Assembly: GCF_003049575.1 (NCBI RefSeq)
Contig: NZ_PYWI01000002.1
Coordinates: 186,001-250,000 of the forward strand
Direction of reading: 5' to 3'
DNA from: Lysinibacillus parviboronicapiens
GTDB lineage: Bacteria; Bacillota; Bacilli; Bacillales_A; Planococcaceae
DNA: 64,000 nt
The notes under the pieces are model-generated. The model saw nothing but the letters and a program-made list of their open reading frames with translations. It had not been told where the DNA came from and made no database searches. Below are positions 52,669 to 61,860 of this stretch, in pieces. How positions within the stretch are numbered: position 1 is the stretch's first letter; each line of letters begins with the position of its first letter. The translations under genes and the position numbers were made by a program.

Positions 52669-52848
52669 AGTGATGATAGAGGTGCAAGGTTTAATAGTAG
52701 CGCATTGGAGGGGGAACAAACCCTAGGATAATGTGTGAAAGGGAAGCTTGCCGAAGTGGAGTATCGTTGTTTCCGATGCTTTGCTGGTTTTGCATTTAAG
52801 AAATGTAAGACTGTCGAATCTTGAGGTTTCGGAGAGCTATCACACATG
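52669..52848 (+). promoter_or_regulatory. lysine riboswitch (L box)
   Basis: Lysine-sensing aptamer upstream of lysC. P1 pairs GTGATGATAG (from 52670) with CTATCACAC (52837-52845). Conserved pieces are seen in order: AGAGGTGCAAG, GTGAAAGGGAAGCTTGCCGAAG, GCTGG, ACTGTCGAATC and CGGAGAGCTATCAC. A terminator follows at 52877-52911. With lysine bound, the terminator should form and stop lysC transcription. Confidence 0.95.
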
Positions 52849-52876
52849 CGCAAGCTTTATATATTGTTCATGTTGC

Positions 52877-52911
52877 AGGCAGCTTTCCCATTTCGTGAAT
52901 GCTGCCTTTTT
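52877..52911 (+). terminator. lysine riboswitch expression-platform terminator
   Basis: AGGCAGC / GCTGCCT with a long loop, then TTTTT. The remaining 52912-53121 is untranslated leader of lysC with no gene recognised. Confidence 0.85.
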
Positions 52912-53121
52912 GATGTTCAAAGGACGGATCTTTTATATTATTTTGCATGTATTCCTTTATCAAAGTGAGTGATGATCGCTAAGGTTTTACTATACTGTGT
53001 CAACGTCTAAGTGGCTTATGTAGTTGGCTAAAGCGTCTCTAGGATTGATAAGTGAGAATCGTATTAGCACAATTTACAATCCACGTAAAGGTGTAATCGC
53101 GTTAAAAGGAGAATGAGAACG

Positions 53122-54348
53122 ATGACAAGAATTGTACTTAAATTTGGCGGTCCAGCGATAGCGTCAACGGATTATATTCAGGAGGTCGCGAATAAGGCAA
53201 TTGCCGAAAAGAAGCGCGGACTTGATGTAGTGGTTGTGACAGCGGCAATGGGGCGTACATCCAAAGAGTTAGCAAAGATAGTACGCGATATATCGGACAA
53301 TGCTTCAAAGCGTGAACTGGACGTACTATTTTCAACGACTTCACAAGTAGCCAGTGCGTTATTGGCGATTGCAATTCAGGAAGCAGGCTATGACGTAGTG
53401 TCTTTAACTGGTTGGCAGGCAGGCGTCCAAACTGATGCCAAGCACTGCAATGCACGTATTGAAGATATTGATGTAACGCGTATTGAAAAACATTTTGAAC
53501 AGGGGCAAATTGTTGTGGTCGCGGGTGAACAAGGCATAGATGATGCTCAAAACATTACATCACTTGGTAAAGGTGGGGCAGAAACGTCAGCGGTTGCCAT
53601 TGCTGCAGCTATTCATGCGGAACGCGTCGATATTTTCACAAATGTAGACGGGGTTTATACAGCCGATCCACGTCATGTTCCAGCAGCGCAAAAGTTAAAG
53701 GAAATCTCATATGATGAAATGCTAGAACTGTCAAATTTGGGCTCGCATATTATACATCCACGTGCAGTGGAGCTAGCGAAAAAGTTCCAAATGCCCGTTG
53801 TTATTCGTTCGAGCATGGTAGATGTCGCTGGAACCTTATTAAAGGAGGAAGTTGAAATGGAAAAAAATTTAATCGTGCGTGGTGTGGCTTTTGAATCAGA
53901 CATTATCCGCTTAACTGTTGGCTATGATGCCTATTCAGATGCTTCCTTAGCAGATATATTTGCGGTATTGGCAGAGAATCGTATAAATGTAGATATTATT
54001 GTCCAGGCCATTATAGATGGCTTGAAGCCGTCTGTATCATTTACGATTTTGAAAGAGCAATTTGCAGAAGCGCTACACGTTTTAGAAAATAGTAAATTAT
54101 CATTAGGTTTTAGTTTTGCTGATTTTGAAGTTGGCTTAGCGAAGGTATCAATTATCGGCTCAGGTATGGCGTCGAATCCAGGAGTTGCTGCACGTATGTT
54201 TAATTGTTTACGTCGTAAAGGTATTCCAGTGAAAATGGTAAGTACCTCAGAAATTAAAGTATCTGTTGTTGTCGCCCAAGACGATATGATTCATGCAGCT
54301 AACGCCTTGCATGCGGAATTTAATTTAGCTGAAGCGCTTCAAGTATAA
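53122..54348 (+). CDS. lysC: aspartokinase II, alpha subunit
   Basis: Phosphorylates aspartate at the head of the lysine, threonine and methionine pathways; this form is usually lysine-inhibited. The 408 residues from ATG 53122 (about nine bases after AAAAGGAG; ATG 53113 is too close) equal the B. subtilis LysC alpha length. The kinase domain starts IVLKFGGPAIAS and has TNVDGVYTADPRHVP and ELSNLGSHIIHPRA. Two ACT domains follow (about 260-408). The usual KFGGTSVA motif reads KFGGPAIA here. An internal in-frame start gives a beta subunit. Confidence 0.95.
   Translation: MTRIVLKFGGPAIASTDYIQEVANKAIAEKKRGLDVVVVTAAMGRTSKELAKIVRDISDNASKRELDVLFSTTSQVASALLAIAIQEAGYDVVSLTGWQAGVQTDAKHCNARIEDIDVTRIEKHFEQGQIVVVAGEQGIDDAQNITSLGKGGAETSAVAIAAAIHAERVDIFTNVDGVYTADPRHVPAAQKLKEISYDEMLELSNLGSHIIHPRAVELAKKFQMPVVIRSSMVDVAGTLLKEEVEMEKNLIVRGVAFESDIIRLTVGYDAYSDASLADIFAVLAENRINVDIIVQAIIDGLKPSVSFTILKEQFAEALHVLENSKLSLGFSFADFEVGLAKVSIIGSGMASNPGVAARMFNCLRRKGIPVKMVSTSEIKVSVVVAQDDMIHAANALHAEFNLAEALQV
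53857..54348 (+). CDS. lysC: aspartokinase II, beta subunit (internal in-frame start)
   Basis: Within lysC, a near-perfect ribosome-binding site AAAGGAGG (53841-53848) is followed eight bases later by an in-frame ATG (53857). Translation from it gives MEKNLIVRGVAFESDIIRL and ends at the lysC stop: 163 residues, the same size as the known B. subtilis aspartokinase II beta subunit. It contains only the regulatory ACT domains and pairs with alpha in an alpha2-beta2 enzyme. Its production here is inferred from the site and the family precedent. Confidence 0.85.
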   Translation: MEKNLIVRGVAFESDIIRLTVGYDAYSDASLADIFAVLAENRINVDIIVQAIIDGLKPSVSFTILKEQFAEALHVLENSKLSLGFSFADFEVGLAKVSIIGSGMASNPGVAARMFNCLRRKGIPVKMVSTSEIKVSVVVAQDDMIHAANALHAEFNLAEALQV

Positions 54349-54383
54349 AGAAGAGGTGTGTCGACAATAACGAGTTAAAATAA

Positions 54384-54424
54384 AAAAGGATTGCCATTCG
54401 CAAGGGACAGGAATGACAATCCTT
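54384..54424. terminator. bidirectional terminator between lysC and yslB
   Basis: AAAAGGATTGCCATTC / GAATGACAATCCTT around an eleven-base loop, between convergent genes. A-rich on the left and T-containing on the right. Confidence 0.85.
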
Positions 54425-54429
54425 CTCTA

Positions 54430-54864
54430 TTACTCTGACGGAATCGTGTTCATGATACGCTCTTTCACATCCCACTTGACGGTAAACATTACGAGCTGTT
54501 GCTTTTCACGTTTTTCATCGTAGCATTCAGTCAAATAGCCTTTTGCTTGCTGAATCTGCTCAGCTATAAATCCAGCTTCAAGTCGAAAACTACGATTTTT
54601 AAGTTGTAAAAGTGCTGGCTCATTTGTTAAATGGAAGATACGTCCATCCTTCGATTCCTTCGTAAGTTCTAGAGTACCCCAGCAGGCATCTGCGAAAAAT
54701 GCGATAATTTCTTCTTGACTTTTACAGGGGAACTTCCTAGCAAGCTCTTTTCCAGCCCAATAAAGCACGTCATTTTCATGTTTACCAAGAATGGAAGATA
54801 GAATATGATCGCGGATTATCTCATACCCAAATGATGATATTGTAGGAGATGGAGTATTTAACAT
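54430..54864 (-). CDS. yslB: YslB family protein (DUF2507)
   Basis: A 144-residue soluble protein of the DUF2507 family (B. subtilis YslB), function unknown; the family is related to the heme/4-vinyl reductase-like fold. Family-like segments: GYEIIRDHILSSILGKHEN, DVLYWAGKELARKFP, and EAGFIAEQIQQAKGYLTEC near the C-terminus. It lies between lysC and sdhC in minus orientation exactly as in B. subtilis. The start follows GAAGGATATCA. Confidence 0.88.
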   Translation of the reverse strand: MLNTPSPTISSFGYEIIRDHILSSILGKHENDVLYWAGKELARKFPCKSQEEIIAFFADACWGTLELTKESKDGRIFHLTNEPALLQLKNRSFRLEAGFIAEQIQQAKGYLTECYDEKREKQQLVMFTVKWDVKERIMNTIPSE

Positions 54865-55136
54865 TGATATCCTTCTTTCTTAGAATTTTCTTATAATTTG
54901 GCAGTGTTAAAGTAAAGATAGATTTTTCGAGAAAAAATAACGCATCATGTACTAGATTATTACCTTAATAAGGGCTATTAAAAACTCCAAGTTACCTTGA
55001 CGCTCGTAGCTCTTGAGAGTACAATAAACATGTCATAATATTGTACCATGATGAAATACACAGTCAATGAAGTTTCATTTACAAAATGGTGACTTCTTTT
55101 GTTGTGCTATTTTAAGTACTAAGGGGGGTAACAGTC

Positions 55137-55751
55137 TTGTCGAAAGATCGAGAGTTTTTATGGCGCCGCTTACATTCTCTACTTGGTGTCATTCCAGTAG
55201 GTTTGTTTTTGGCGTTCCACTTGTCATTAAACTTCACTGCTGTTGGCGGTGAAGAAGCTTACAATGAAGCAACAGGGGTAATGGAACTATTTCCACATTC
55301 TCTATTGTTGCTTATGGAATGGGTAATTATTTATATCCCATTGATGTTCCACGCTTTCTATGGTGTGTTCATTGCTTTTACAGCTACACCAAATACAGGT
55401 CGTTTTAGCACATACCGTAACTGGATGTTCTCATTACAACGCTTCACTGGTGTATTCCTAGTGATTTTCATTGCATGGCATATTTTCCAAACTCGTATTC
55501 AAAAAGCACTTGGAGCGCACGTTGAATACGACATGATGGCAGATATCGTTGCAAATCCATTTATGCTTGGATTCTACATTGTTGGTATTTTATCAGCAAC
55601 TTTCCACTTATCAAACGGTTTATGGGCATTCCTAGTAAGCTGGGGTATTACACAATCTCCACAGGCTCAAAAGGTTGCTACTTATGTAACAAACATTATT
55701 TTCGTAATTTTAAGTGTTATGGGTGTGGCTGCTATTTTAGCTTTCGTATAA
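55137..55751 (+). CDS. sdhC: succinate dehydrogenase cytochrome b558 subunit
   Basis: Di-heme membrane anchor of succinate:menaquinone oxidoreductase (complex II), 204 residues with five membrane helices. TTG start eight bases after AAGGGGGG gives MSKDREFLWRRLHSLLGVIP. Candidate heme-ligand His residues lie in FHLSLNF, LMFHAFYG, IAWHIFQ and TFHLSNGLW. It is the first gene of sdhCAB; sdhA follows after 65 bases. The upstream 54865-55136 holds the promoter region and nothing else recognised. Confidence 0.96.
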   Translation: MSKDREFLWRRLHSLLGVIPVGLFLAFHLSLNFTAVGGEEAYNEATGVMELFPHSLLLLMEWVIIYIPLMFHAFYGVFIAFTATPNTGRFSTYRNWMFSLQRFTGVFLVIFIAWHIFQTRIQKALGAHVEYDMMADIVANPFMLGFYIVGILSATFHLSNGLWAFLVSWGITQSPQAQKVATYVTNIIFVILSVMGVAAILAFV

Positions 55752-55816
55752 TCAATAGAGGCTACTATAGAGCACATGCAATCATGGCAATTTTTTAAGA
55801 GGAGTGAGAAATAATC

Positions 55817-57571
55817 ATGGCGAAAAGCAAAATAATTGTTGTCGGCGGCGGTTTAGCTGGTCTGATGGCAACGATTAAAGCAGCTGAAGTTGGTACTGAA
55901 GTTGATTTATTCTCATTAGTTCCTGTAAAACGCTCACACTCTGTTTGTGCGCAAGGCGGAATTAATGGCGCGGTAAATACGAAAGGTGAAGGGGATTCTC
56001 CTTGGATTCACTTTGACGATACAGTATATGGTGGGGACTTCTTAGCAAATCAGCCACCTGTTAAGGGTATGTGTGATGCAGCCCCTGGTATTATTCACCT
56101 AATGGACCGTATGGGTGTAATGTTCAACCGTACGCCTGAAGGTTTACTTGACTTCCGTCGTTTCGGTGGTACTTTAATGCACCGTACAGCCTTCTCTGGT
56201 GCAACAACTGGTCAACAATTACTATACGCACTAGACGAGCAAGTTCGTTCTCACGAAGTAGCTGGTTTAGTGAGCAAATATGAGCACTGGGAATTCCTTG
56301 GTGCAGTAGTCGATCCTGACGGCGTATGTCGCGGTATCGTAGCGCAAGATATGCGTACAGAAGAAATTAAATCATTCCGTGCAGACGCTGTTATTATGGC
56401 GACTGGTGGCCCTGGTATTATCTTCGGTAAAACAACGAACTCTGTTATCAATACAGGTTCTGCTGCTTCTATCGTATACCAACAAGGTGCTTCATATGCG
56501 AATGGTGAGTTCATTCAAATTCACCCAACAGCTATTCCTGGAGACGACAAAAACCGTCTAATGTCAGAATCTGCTCGTGGTGAAGGTGGGCGTATTTGGA
56601 CTTACAAAGACGGTAAACCTTGGTACTTCCTTGAGGAAAAATACCCTGCATATGGTAACTTAGTACCACGTGATATTGCAACACGTGAAATTTTTGACGT
56701 TTGTGTAAACCAAAAACTTGGTATCAACGGCGAAAACATGGTTTACTTAGATCTTTCACATAAAGATCCGCATGAATTAGATGTTAAACTTGGTGGTATT
56801 ATCGAAATCTATGAAAAATTCGTAGGCGATGACCCACGTAAATTACCAATGAAAATTTTCCCAGCAGTTCACTACTCAATGGGTGGATTATGGGTTGACT
56901 ACAACCAAATGACTGAAATTCCTGGTTTATTTGCTGCAGGTGAATGTGATTACTCTCAACACGGTGCAAACCGTCTTGGTGCAAACTCATTATTATCTGC
57001 TATTTACGGTGGTATGGTTGCTGGTCCAAATGCAGTGGATTACGTTAAACATCTTAAAAAGCATGCTGAAGATACTCCACAAGAAGTATATGATGCACGC
57101 GTAAAAGAAGAACAAGCTAAGTGGGATGCTATCATGAAAATGGACGGCACAGAAAACGCTTACCTTATTCACAAAGAGCTTGGTGAGTTAATGACTGCGA
57201 CAATGACAGTTGTACGCTTTAACGATCAGCTTGAAGAAACTTACAAAAAAATTAGCGAATTACAAAAACGTTGGGAAAACATTAACATCAATGATACGCA
57301 AAAATGGAGTAACCAAGGTGCTCACTTTACGCGTCAGTTGAAAAACATGCTTTACCTAGCGAAAGTAATGACAAAAGGTGCCCTACTACGTAACGAATCT
57401 CGTGGTGCACACTATAAACCAGACTTCCCAGAACGTGATGATGAAAACTTCTTAAAAACGACTATGGCGAAATTCGATCCTGCTACAGGCGAGCCAATCA
57501 TCACTTACCAAGAAGTTGACGTGTCATTAATCCCACCACGTAAACGTGACTACTCTGCGAAAGGAGACTAA
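55817..57571 (+). CDS. sdhA: succinate dehydrogenase flavoprotein subunit
   Basis: Catalytic FAD subunit oxidising succinate to fumarate, 584 residues. N-terminal dinucleotide fold IIVVGGGLAGLMATIKAAE; the flavin-attachment motif SHSVCAQGGINGA; HPTAIPG and SARGEGGRIW in the active site; RLGANSLLSAIYGG near the FAD. The C-terminal end is RKRDYSAKGD. AGAGGAGTGAG precedes the ATG. The iron-sulfur subunit gene follows after five bases. Confidence 0.98.
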   Translation: MAKSKIIVVGGGLAGLMATIKAAEVGTEVDLFSLVPVKRSHSVCAQGGINGAVNTKGEGDSPWIHFDDTVYGGDFLANQPPVKGMCDAAPGIIHLMDRMGVMFNRTPEGLLDFRRFGGTLMHRTAFSGATTGQQLLYALDEQVRSHEVAGLVSKYEHWEFLGAVVDPDGVCRGIVAQDMRTEEIKSFRADAVIMATGGPGIIFGKTTNSVINTGSAASIVYQQGASYANGEFIQIHPTAIPGDDKNRLMSESARGEGGRIWTYKDGKPWYFLEEKYPAYGNLVPRDIATREIFDVCVNQKLGINGENMVYLDLSHKDPHELDVKLGGIIEIYEKFVGDDPRKLPMKIFPAVHYSMGGLWVDYNQMTEIPGLFAAGECDYSQHGANRLGANSLLSAIYGGMVAGPNAVDYVKHLKKHAEDTPQEVYDARVKEEQAKWDAIMKMDGTENAYLIHKELGELMTATMTVVRFNDQLEETYKKISELQKRWENININDTQKWSNQGAHFTRQLKNMLYLAKVMTKGALLRNESRGAHYKPDFPERDDENFLKTTMAKFDPATGEPIITYQEVDVSLIPPRKRDYSAKGD

Positions 57572-57576
57572 GAATT

Positions 57577-58356
57577 ATGGATATCGCAGCTAATACTGGA
57601 AGAATGGTAAAAGTTGAAATTTTACGTCAAGATACACAAGGTGGCAATGGCTACTGGCAGAAATTCGAAGTTCCTTACCGCCACGGTATGAACGTCATTT
57701 CTGTATTAATGGAAATTCAAAAGAACCCAGTTATGTCAAATGGTGAAAAAACAACACCAGTTGCATGGGATATGAACTGTCTGGAAGAAGTTTGTGGTGC
57801 ATGTTCAATGGTTATCAACGGTCGTCCTCGTCAATCTTGTTCAACACTGATTGATCAATTGACTGAACCAGTTCGCCTTGAGCCAATGAAAACTTTCCCA
57901 GTTATTCGTGACTTACAAGTTGACCGTGATCGTATGTTCAACGCACTTAAAAAAGTTAAAGCATGGGTGCCAATTGATGGTACGTATGATTTAGGTGAAG
58001 GTCCACGTATGCCAGAAGGTAAACGTCAATGGGCTTATGAATTATCTAAATGTATGACTTGTGGTGTATGTATGGAAGCATGTCCAAACGTGTCTGAAAA
58101 AGCTTCATTCATCGGGCCAGCACCATTATCACAAGTACGTCTTTTCAATACTCACCCAACTGGTGCAATGATTAAAGACGAGCGTTTAAATGCAATCATG
58201 GGTGACGGTGGTCTTGCTAACTGCGGTAACTCACAAAACTGTGTAGCTGCTTGTCCTAAAGGTATTCCTTTAACAACATCTATCGCATCTTTAAACCGTG
58301 CAACGACAGTGCAAATGTTCCGTAACTTCTTCGGTTCTGATCACTTTGTTGACTAA
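57577..58356 (+). CDS. sdhB: succinate dehydrogenase iron-sulfur subunit
   Basis: Electron-transfer subunit linking SdhA to the membrane quinone site, 259 residues. The [2Fe-2S] ligands lie in NCLEEVCGACSMVING, and the [4Fe-4S]/[3Fe-4S] ligands in CMTCGVCMEACPN and CGNSQNCVAACPKGIP. Length is normal. It is the last gene of sdhCAB and is followed by a strong terminator. Confidence 0.98.
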   Translation: MDIAANTGRMVKVEILRQDTQGGNGYWQKFEVPYRHGMNVISVLMEIQKNPVMSNGEKTTPVAWDMNCLEEVCGACSMVINGRPRQSCSTLIDQLTEPVRLEPMKTFPVIRDLQVDRDRMFNALKKVKAWVPIDGTYDLGEGPRMPEGKRQWAYELSKCMTCGVCMEACPNVSEKASFIGPAPLSQVRLFNTHPTGAMIKDERLNAIMGDGGLANCGNSQNCVAACPKGIPLTTSIASLNRATTVQMFRNFFGSDHFVD

Positions 58357-58369
58357 TTGTACAAGCTAT

Positions 58370-58408
58370 ACTCCCTTACACAAGCTGTGTAGGGGAGTTT
58401 TTTTTTTA
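58370..58408 (+). terminator. terminator of sdhCAB
   Basis: ACTCCCTTACACA / TGTGTAGGGGAGT followed by nine T residues. Confidence 0.92.
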
Positions 58409-58500
58409 CTTAATTATAGAAGGGAATGGATAAAACAAGGGAATTGTTTAATAAAACACAGAAATATCAGATTTTTATATGCTAATAAAATATTTTCCTA

Positions 58501-58521
58501 TATAATGAATATGTATTCATT
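58501..58521. promoter_or_regulatory. 18-base perfect palindrome overlapping a -10-like TATAAT
   Basis: AATGAATA-TG-TATTCATT (58504-58521) is a perfect inverted repeat that overlaps TATAAT (58501-58506), in the 386-base gap before the thioesterase gene. It matches the ARG-box pattern TGAATwwwwATTCA except for one G, but no arginine gene is nearby. The remainder of 58409-58742 shows no supported gene. Confidence 0.5.
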
Positions 58522-58742
58522 TTCGCTTCAATCATCAGGAGTTACATACTGCTTTCTGCGGATGTCATACGTTAGAGGGGGCTAATATCAACCTTTAACC
58601 AGAAAAAATGCTTGAGGTGAATAAACTTGATAGAAAATAGCCCTAATGCGTGAAAAGCTCCTGTTTTCCATCTGTGGTAAATGCGACACATTAGCTACAT
58701 GCTGTTGAGGTAAGGTAGATTAATATAAGGGGATGAAAAAAT

Positions 58743-59201
58743 ATGAAGGCAAGTTATATTGGTGACTTTCAAGAGTGGGTAAAGGATTTTTCGTTTTTTA
58801 TTGAAGTGCGTGTGCGGTTTTCCGAGACGGATATGTTTGGTCATATGAATAATACAGTTAGCTTTACATATTTTGAACAGGCAAGGATCGATTATTTTAA
58901 TCATTTAGGCATACTTATGCCTTCAACAATAGATGAAAATGTCAAAGGCATACCGATTGTAGCTGATTTACAATGTGATTATGTCAAGCAAGTTTTCTTT
59001 GACGATGTCATTCGTGTGTTTACCAAAGTAGCGAAAGTTGGGAATTCATCAATGGATATTCATTACTTAGCTAAAAATCAAAAAGATGAAGTATGCTTCA
59101 CAGGACGTGGTACAGTTGTGCAAATGGATCCACGAACAGGAAAGAGTGTACCAATCTCAGATGAAGAAAAGGCACATTTAGCATCATTGGTTATTAGTTG
59201 A
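58743..59201 (+). CDS. ysmA: 4HBT hotdog-fold acyl-CoA thioesterase (YsmA-like)
   Basis: Hotdog-fold thioesterase of 152 residues. The catalytic region VRFSETDMFGHMNNTVSFTY (about residues 24-43) has the Asp of the 4-hydroxybenzoyl-CoA thioesterase type, followed by FEQARIDYF. The VDCDYVKQV-type second strand is seen as ADLQCDYVKQVFFDD. AAGGGGA lies eight bases before ATG 58743. It occupies the place of B. subtilis ysmA, between sdhB and gerE. The physiological acyl-CoA is unknown. Confidence 0.88.
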   Translation: MKASYIGDFQEWVKDFSFFIEVRVRFSETDMFGHMNNTVSFTYFEQARIDYFNHLGILMPSTIDENVKGIPIVADLQCDYVKQVFFDDVIRVFTKVAKVGNSSMDIHYLAKNQKDEVCFTGRGTVVQMDPRTGKSVPISDEEKAHLASLVIS

Positions 59202-59329
59202 TTTTTTTCTGGCTTTTTAAAGCAATATTGTGAAGAAGAAGTTGTGCCATTACATAAAAAACAAATAATTTAAAGAAGAAACTTCCGAATTTTTTGTGGA
59301 AACACGTGGTAAACATGAAAATAGCCGTC

Positions 59330-59357
59330 ACCGCTCATCGTTCCTTAACATAAGTTA
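59330..59357 (+). promoter_or_regulatory. SigK-type promoter of gerE
   Basis: -35 AC (59330-59331), a 17-base spacer, -10 CATAAGTTA (59349-59357), matching CATANNNTA. gerE is SigK-transcribed in B. subtilis mother cells, so the fit supports late mother-cell expression here. Confidence 0.75.
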
Positions 59358-59390
59358 CAATACGTGCGGGGGAGGAGGGTGTGACTGAAA

Positions 59391-59612
59391 ATGACTGGCT
59401 CTCATCATCGTTCTCTTTTAACAAACCGAGAACGTGAAATATTTGCGCTTTTATTAGCTGAAAAAACAACGAGGGATATTGCAGAGCAGCTTGGTATTAG
59501 TGAAAAAACAGTGCGAAACCACATTTCCAATACAATTCAAAAGCTTGGTGTAACAAATCGATCTCAGGCGTTAATTGAGCTGTTACGCTTAGAAGAATTC
59601 AAATTAGACTAA
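59391..59612 (+). CDS. gerE: spore-coat gene regulator GerE
   Basis: Late mother-cell LuxR/FixJ-type DNA-binding protein of 73 residues that tunes SigK-dependent coat genes. Almost the whole protein is one LuxR helix-turn-helix: LLTNREREIFALLLAEKT, ISEKTVRNHISNTIQKLG and NRSQALIELLRLEEF, closely matching B. subtilis GerE. AGGAGGG lies upstream of the ATG, with a slightly long spacing of eleven bases. It is the only regulator of the mother-cell line visible in the window. Confidence 0.95.
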   Translation: MTGSHHRSLLTNREREIFALLLAEKTTRDIAEQLGISEKTVRNHISNTIQKLGVTNRSQALIELLRLEEFKLD

Positions 59613-59687
59613 TTGGACACTTGCTATTTCGTGAAAAAAACGACAAAATAGAACTATTCAACGTATTTTTAGGAGTGAAATAGTTAT

Positions 59688-60140
59688 ATGTCGGATGAAG
59701 TAACAAAGCACTCACCTGAAACCGTTGCAACGGTTGAAAAGGAATTACGCTATATAGCGGCCATTGTGAAGCAAAAAGGAAGAGAAATTGTTTCACAATA
59801 TGCGATTACGCCGCCACAATTTGTTGCGTTACAGTGGTTAGAAGAGCTTGGTGATATTACAATTGGCGACTTGTCAAACCGTTTATACTTAGCATTTAGT
59901 ACGACAACAGATTTAGTGGACCGGATGGAGAAAAATGAATTAGTCAAGCGTGTGCGTGACGAAAATGATCGTCGTGTTGTTGTTGTTCATCTTCTCGAAA
60001 AGGGCGAACGTATTATACAAGAGGTTATTGAAAAAAGACAGCAGTATTTGCAGGAGATGCTTGTAGGTTTTAATGAACAAGAAGTCGGGCAATTATCGAG
60101 CTATTTACAAAAACTACATGTACACATGAAACAGGATTGA
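59688..60140 (+). CDS. ysmB: MarR family transcriptional regulator (YsmB-like)
   Basis: Winged-helix MarR-type regulator, 150 residues. Recognition region: PPQFVALQWLEELGDITIGDLS, then NRLYLAFSTTTDLVDRMEKN, with the wing KRVRDENDRRVVVVHL. AGGAGTG precedes the ATG. racE begins ten bases downstream, so the two are probably co-transcribed; the order gerE-ysmB-racE is the same in B. subtilis. The ligand and target genes are unknown. Confidence 0.92.
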   Translation: MSDEVTKHSPETVATVEKELRYIAAIVKQKGREIVSQYAITPPQFVALQWLEELGDITIGDLSNRLYLAFSTTTDLVDRMEKNELVKRVRDENDRRVVVVHLLEKGERIIQEVIEKRQQYLQEMLVGFNEQEVGQLSSYLQKLHVHMKQD

Positions 60141-60150
60141 GGCGGAAAGT

Positions 60151-60986
<836 letters not shown>

Positions 60987-61041
60987 ATACCCTAATATCA
61001 AAAACGAACAGATTGTAAGACTTGTTTTTTAGGGTTTATCT

Positions 61042-61683
61042 CTAGATGAATAAGTACACTGCCACGAACATCGCTGCACTGCCTGCCATAACAAAAACAT
61101 GCCAAATCGCATGATTGTACTTGATTTTTTTGTTTTTGTAAAAAAATGTGCCCGCAGTATAAAAAAGGCCGCCGATTAAAAGTATCATAAAGCCTTCGAA
61201 TGAAATATAAGCCACTAATGGTTTATAGACGAAAACAATGAGCCATCCCATACCAATATAGACAAGTAATGAAACTTTTTTAAAGCGATAAACAAAAAAT
61301 TGTTTTAAAATAATGCCAACGATAGCGAGCACCCATTCAATGCAAAAAATGGTCCAGCCAAGTTGTCCACCAACAGCAATCAGCGCAACCGGTGTATACG
61401 TACCTGCAATTAATAAGAAAATCGAACTGTGATCTAACTTTTTCAGTAGTACTTTATGTGTTGGAATGGCATGATATAACGTGGATGCTAAGTATAAACA
61501 GAACATCGAAACGCCAAATATAATGTAGCTAATAAGCGCGGTTGTTGTACCGGATGCTAAAGCTTTATAAATTAATAAAAGGGTAGCAGGAATGGTTAAT
61601 AATGCACCAACTCCATGTGTTAGGGCATTCCAAAATTCTTCCTTTACGGTATAACTACTTTGTTCAACCACTGATTGTGGCAT
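61042..61683 (-). CDS. haemolysin III / PAQR family seven-helix membrane protein
   Basis: A 213-residue membrane protein of the HlyIII/YqfA (PAQR-related) family with seven helices. Conserved residues: EEFWNALTHGVGALL in helix 1, SSTLYHAIP-type sequence as ASTLYHAIPTHK, LDHSSIFLLIAGTYTPVALI, and NHAIWHVFVMAGSAAMF in the last helix, with the His/Asp metal-site pattern. Although named haemolysin, most members are thought to act in lipid or membrane homeostasis. The start follows GGAAGAGGTG. It is divergent from rph. Confidence 0.92.
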   Translation of the reverse strand: MPQSVVEQSSYTVKEEFWNALTHGVGALLTIPATLLLIYKALASGTTTALISYIIFGVSMFCLYLASTLYHAIPTHKVLLKKLDHSSIFLLIAGTYTPVALIAVGGQLGWTIFCIEWVLAIVGIILKQFFVYRFKKVSLLVYIGMGWLIVFVYKPLVAYISFEGFMILLIGGLFYTAGTFFYKNKKIKYNHAIWHVFVMAGSAAMFVAVYLFI

Positions 61684-61761
61684 GACCCATCACCTCTTCC
61701 TATAGTAGGTTTACTATAACAGAATAATAAAATAGATTGTAGACGAAAGTGTAATACAATC

Positions 61762-61781
61762 TATATGATAAATATCATATA
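61762..61781. promoter_or_regulatory. 20-base perfect palindrome between the haemolysin-III gene and rph
   Basis: TATATGATA-AA-TATCATATA in the divergent promoter region, 80 bases upstream of both starts. It may be an operator; no known consensus was matched. Confidence 0.45.
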
Positions 61782-61860
61782 TTGCAGAGAGTTAATCGTC
61801 TTAGCGCTGTAAAATATGATAAAATAAGTGCGCGAAAGATTTTAGGAGGCACGAATAATT

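Noticed and set aside
58298-58585. 95-codon gene overlapping the end of sdhB
   Set aside because: It overlaps sdhB and reads through the sdhCAB terminator without a ribosome-binding site.
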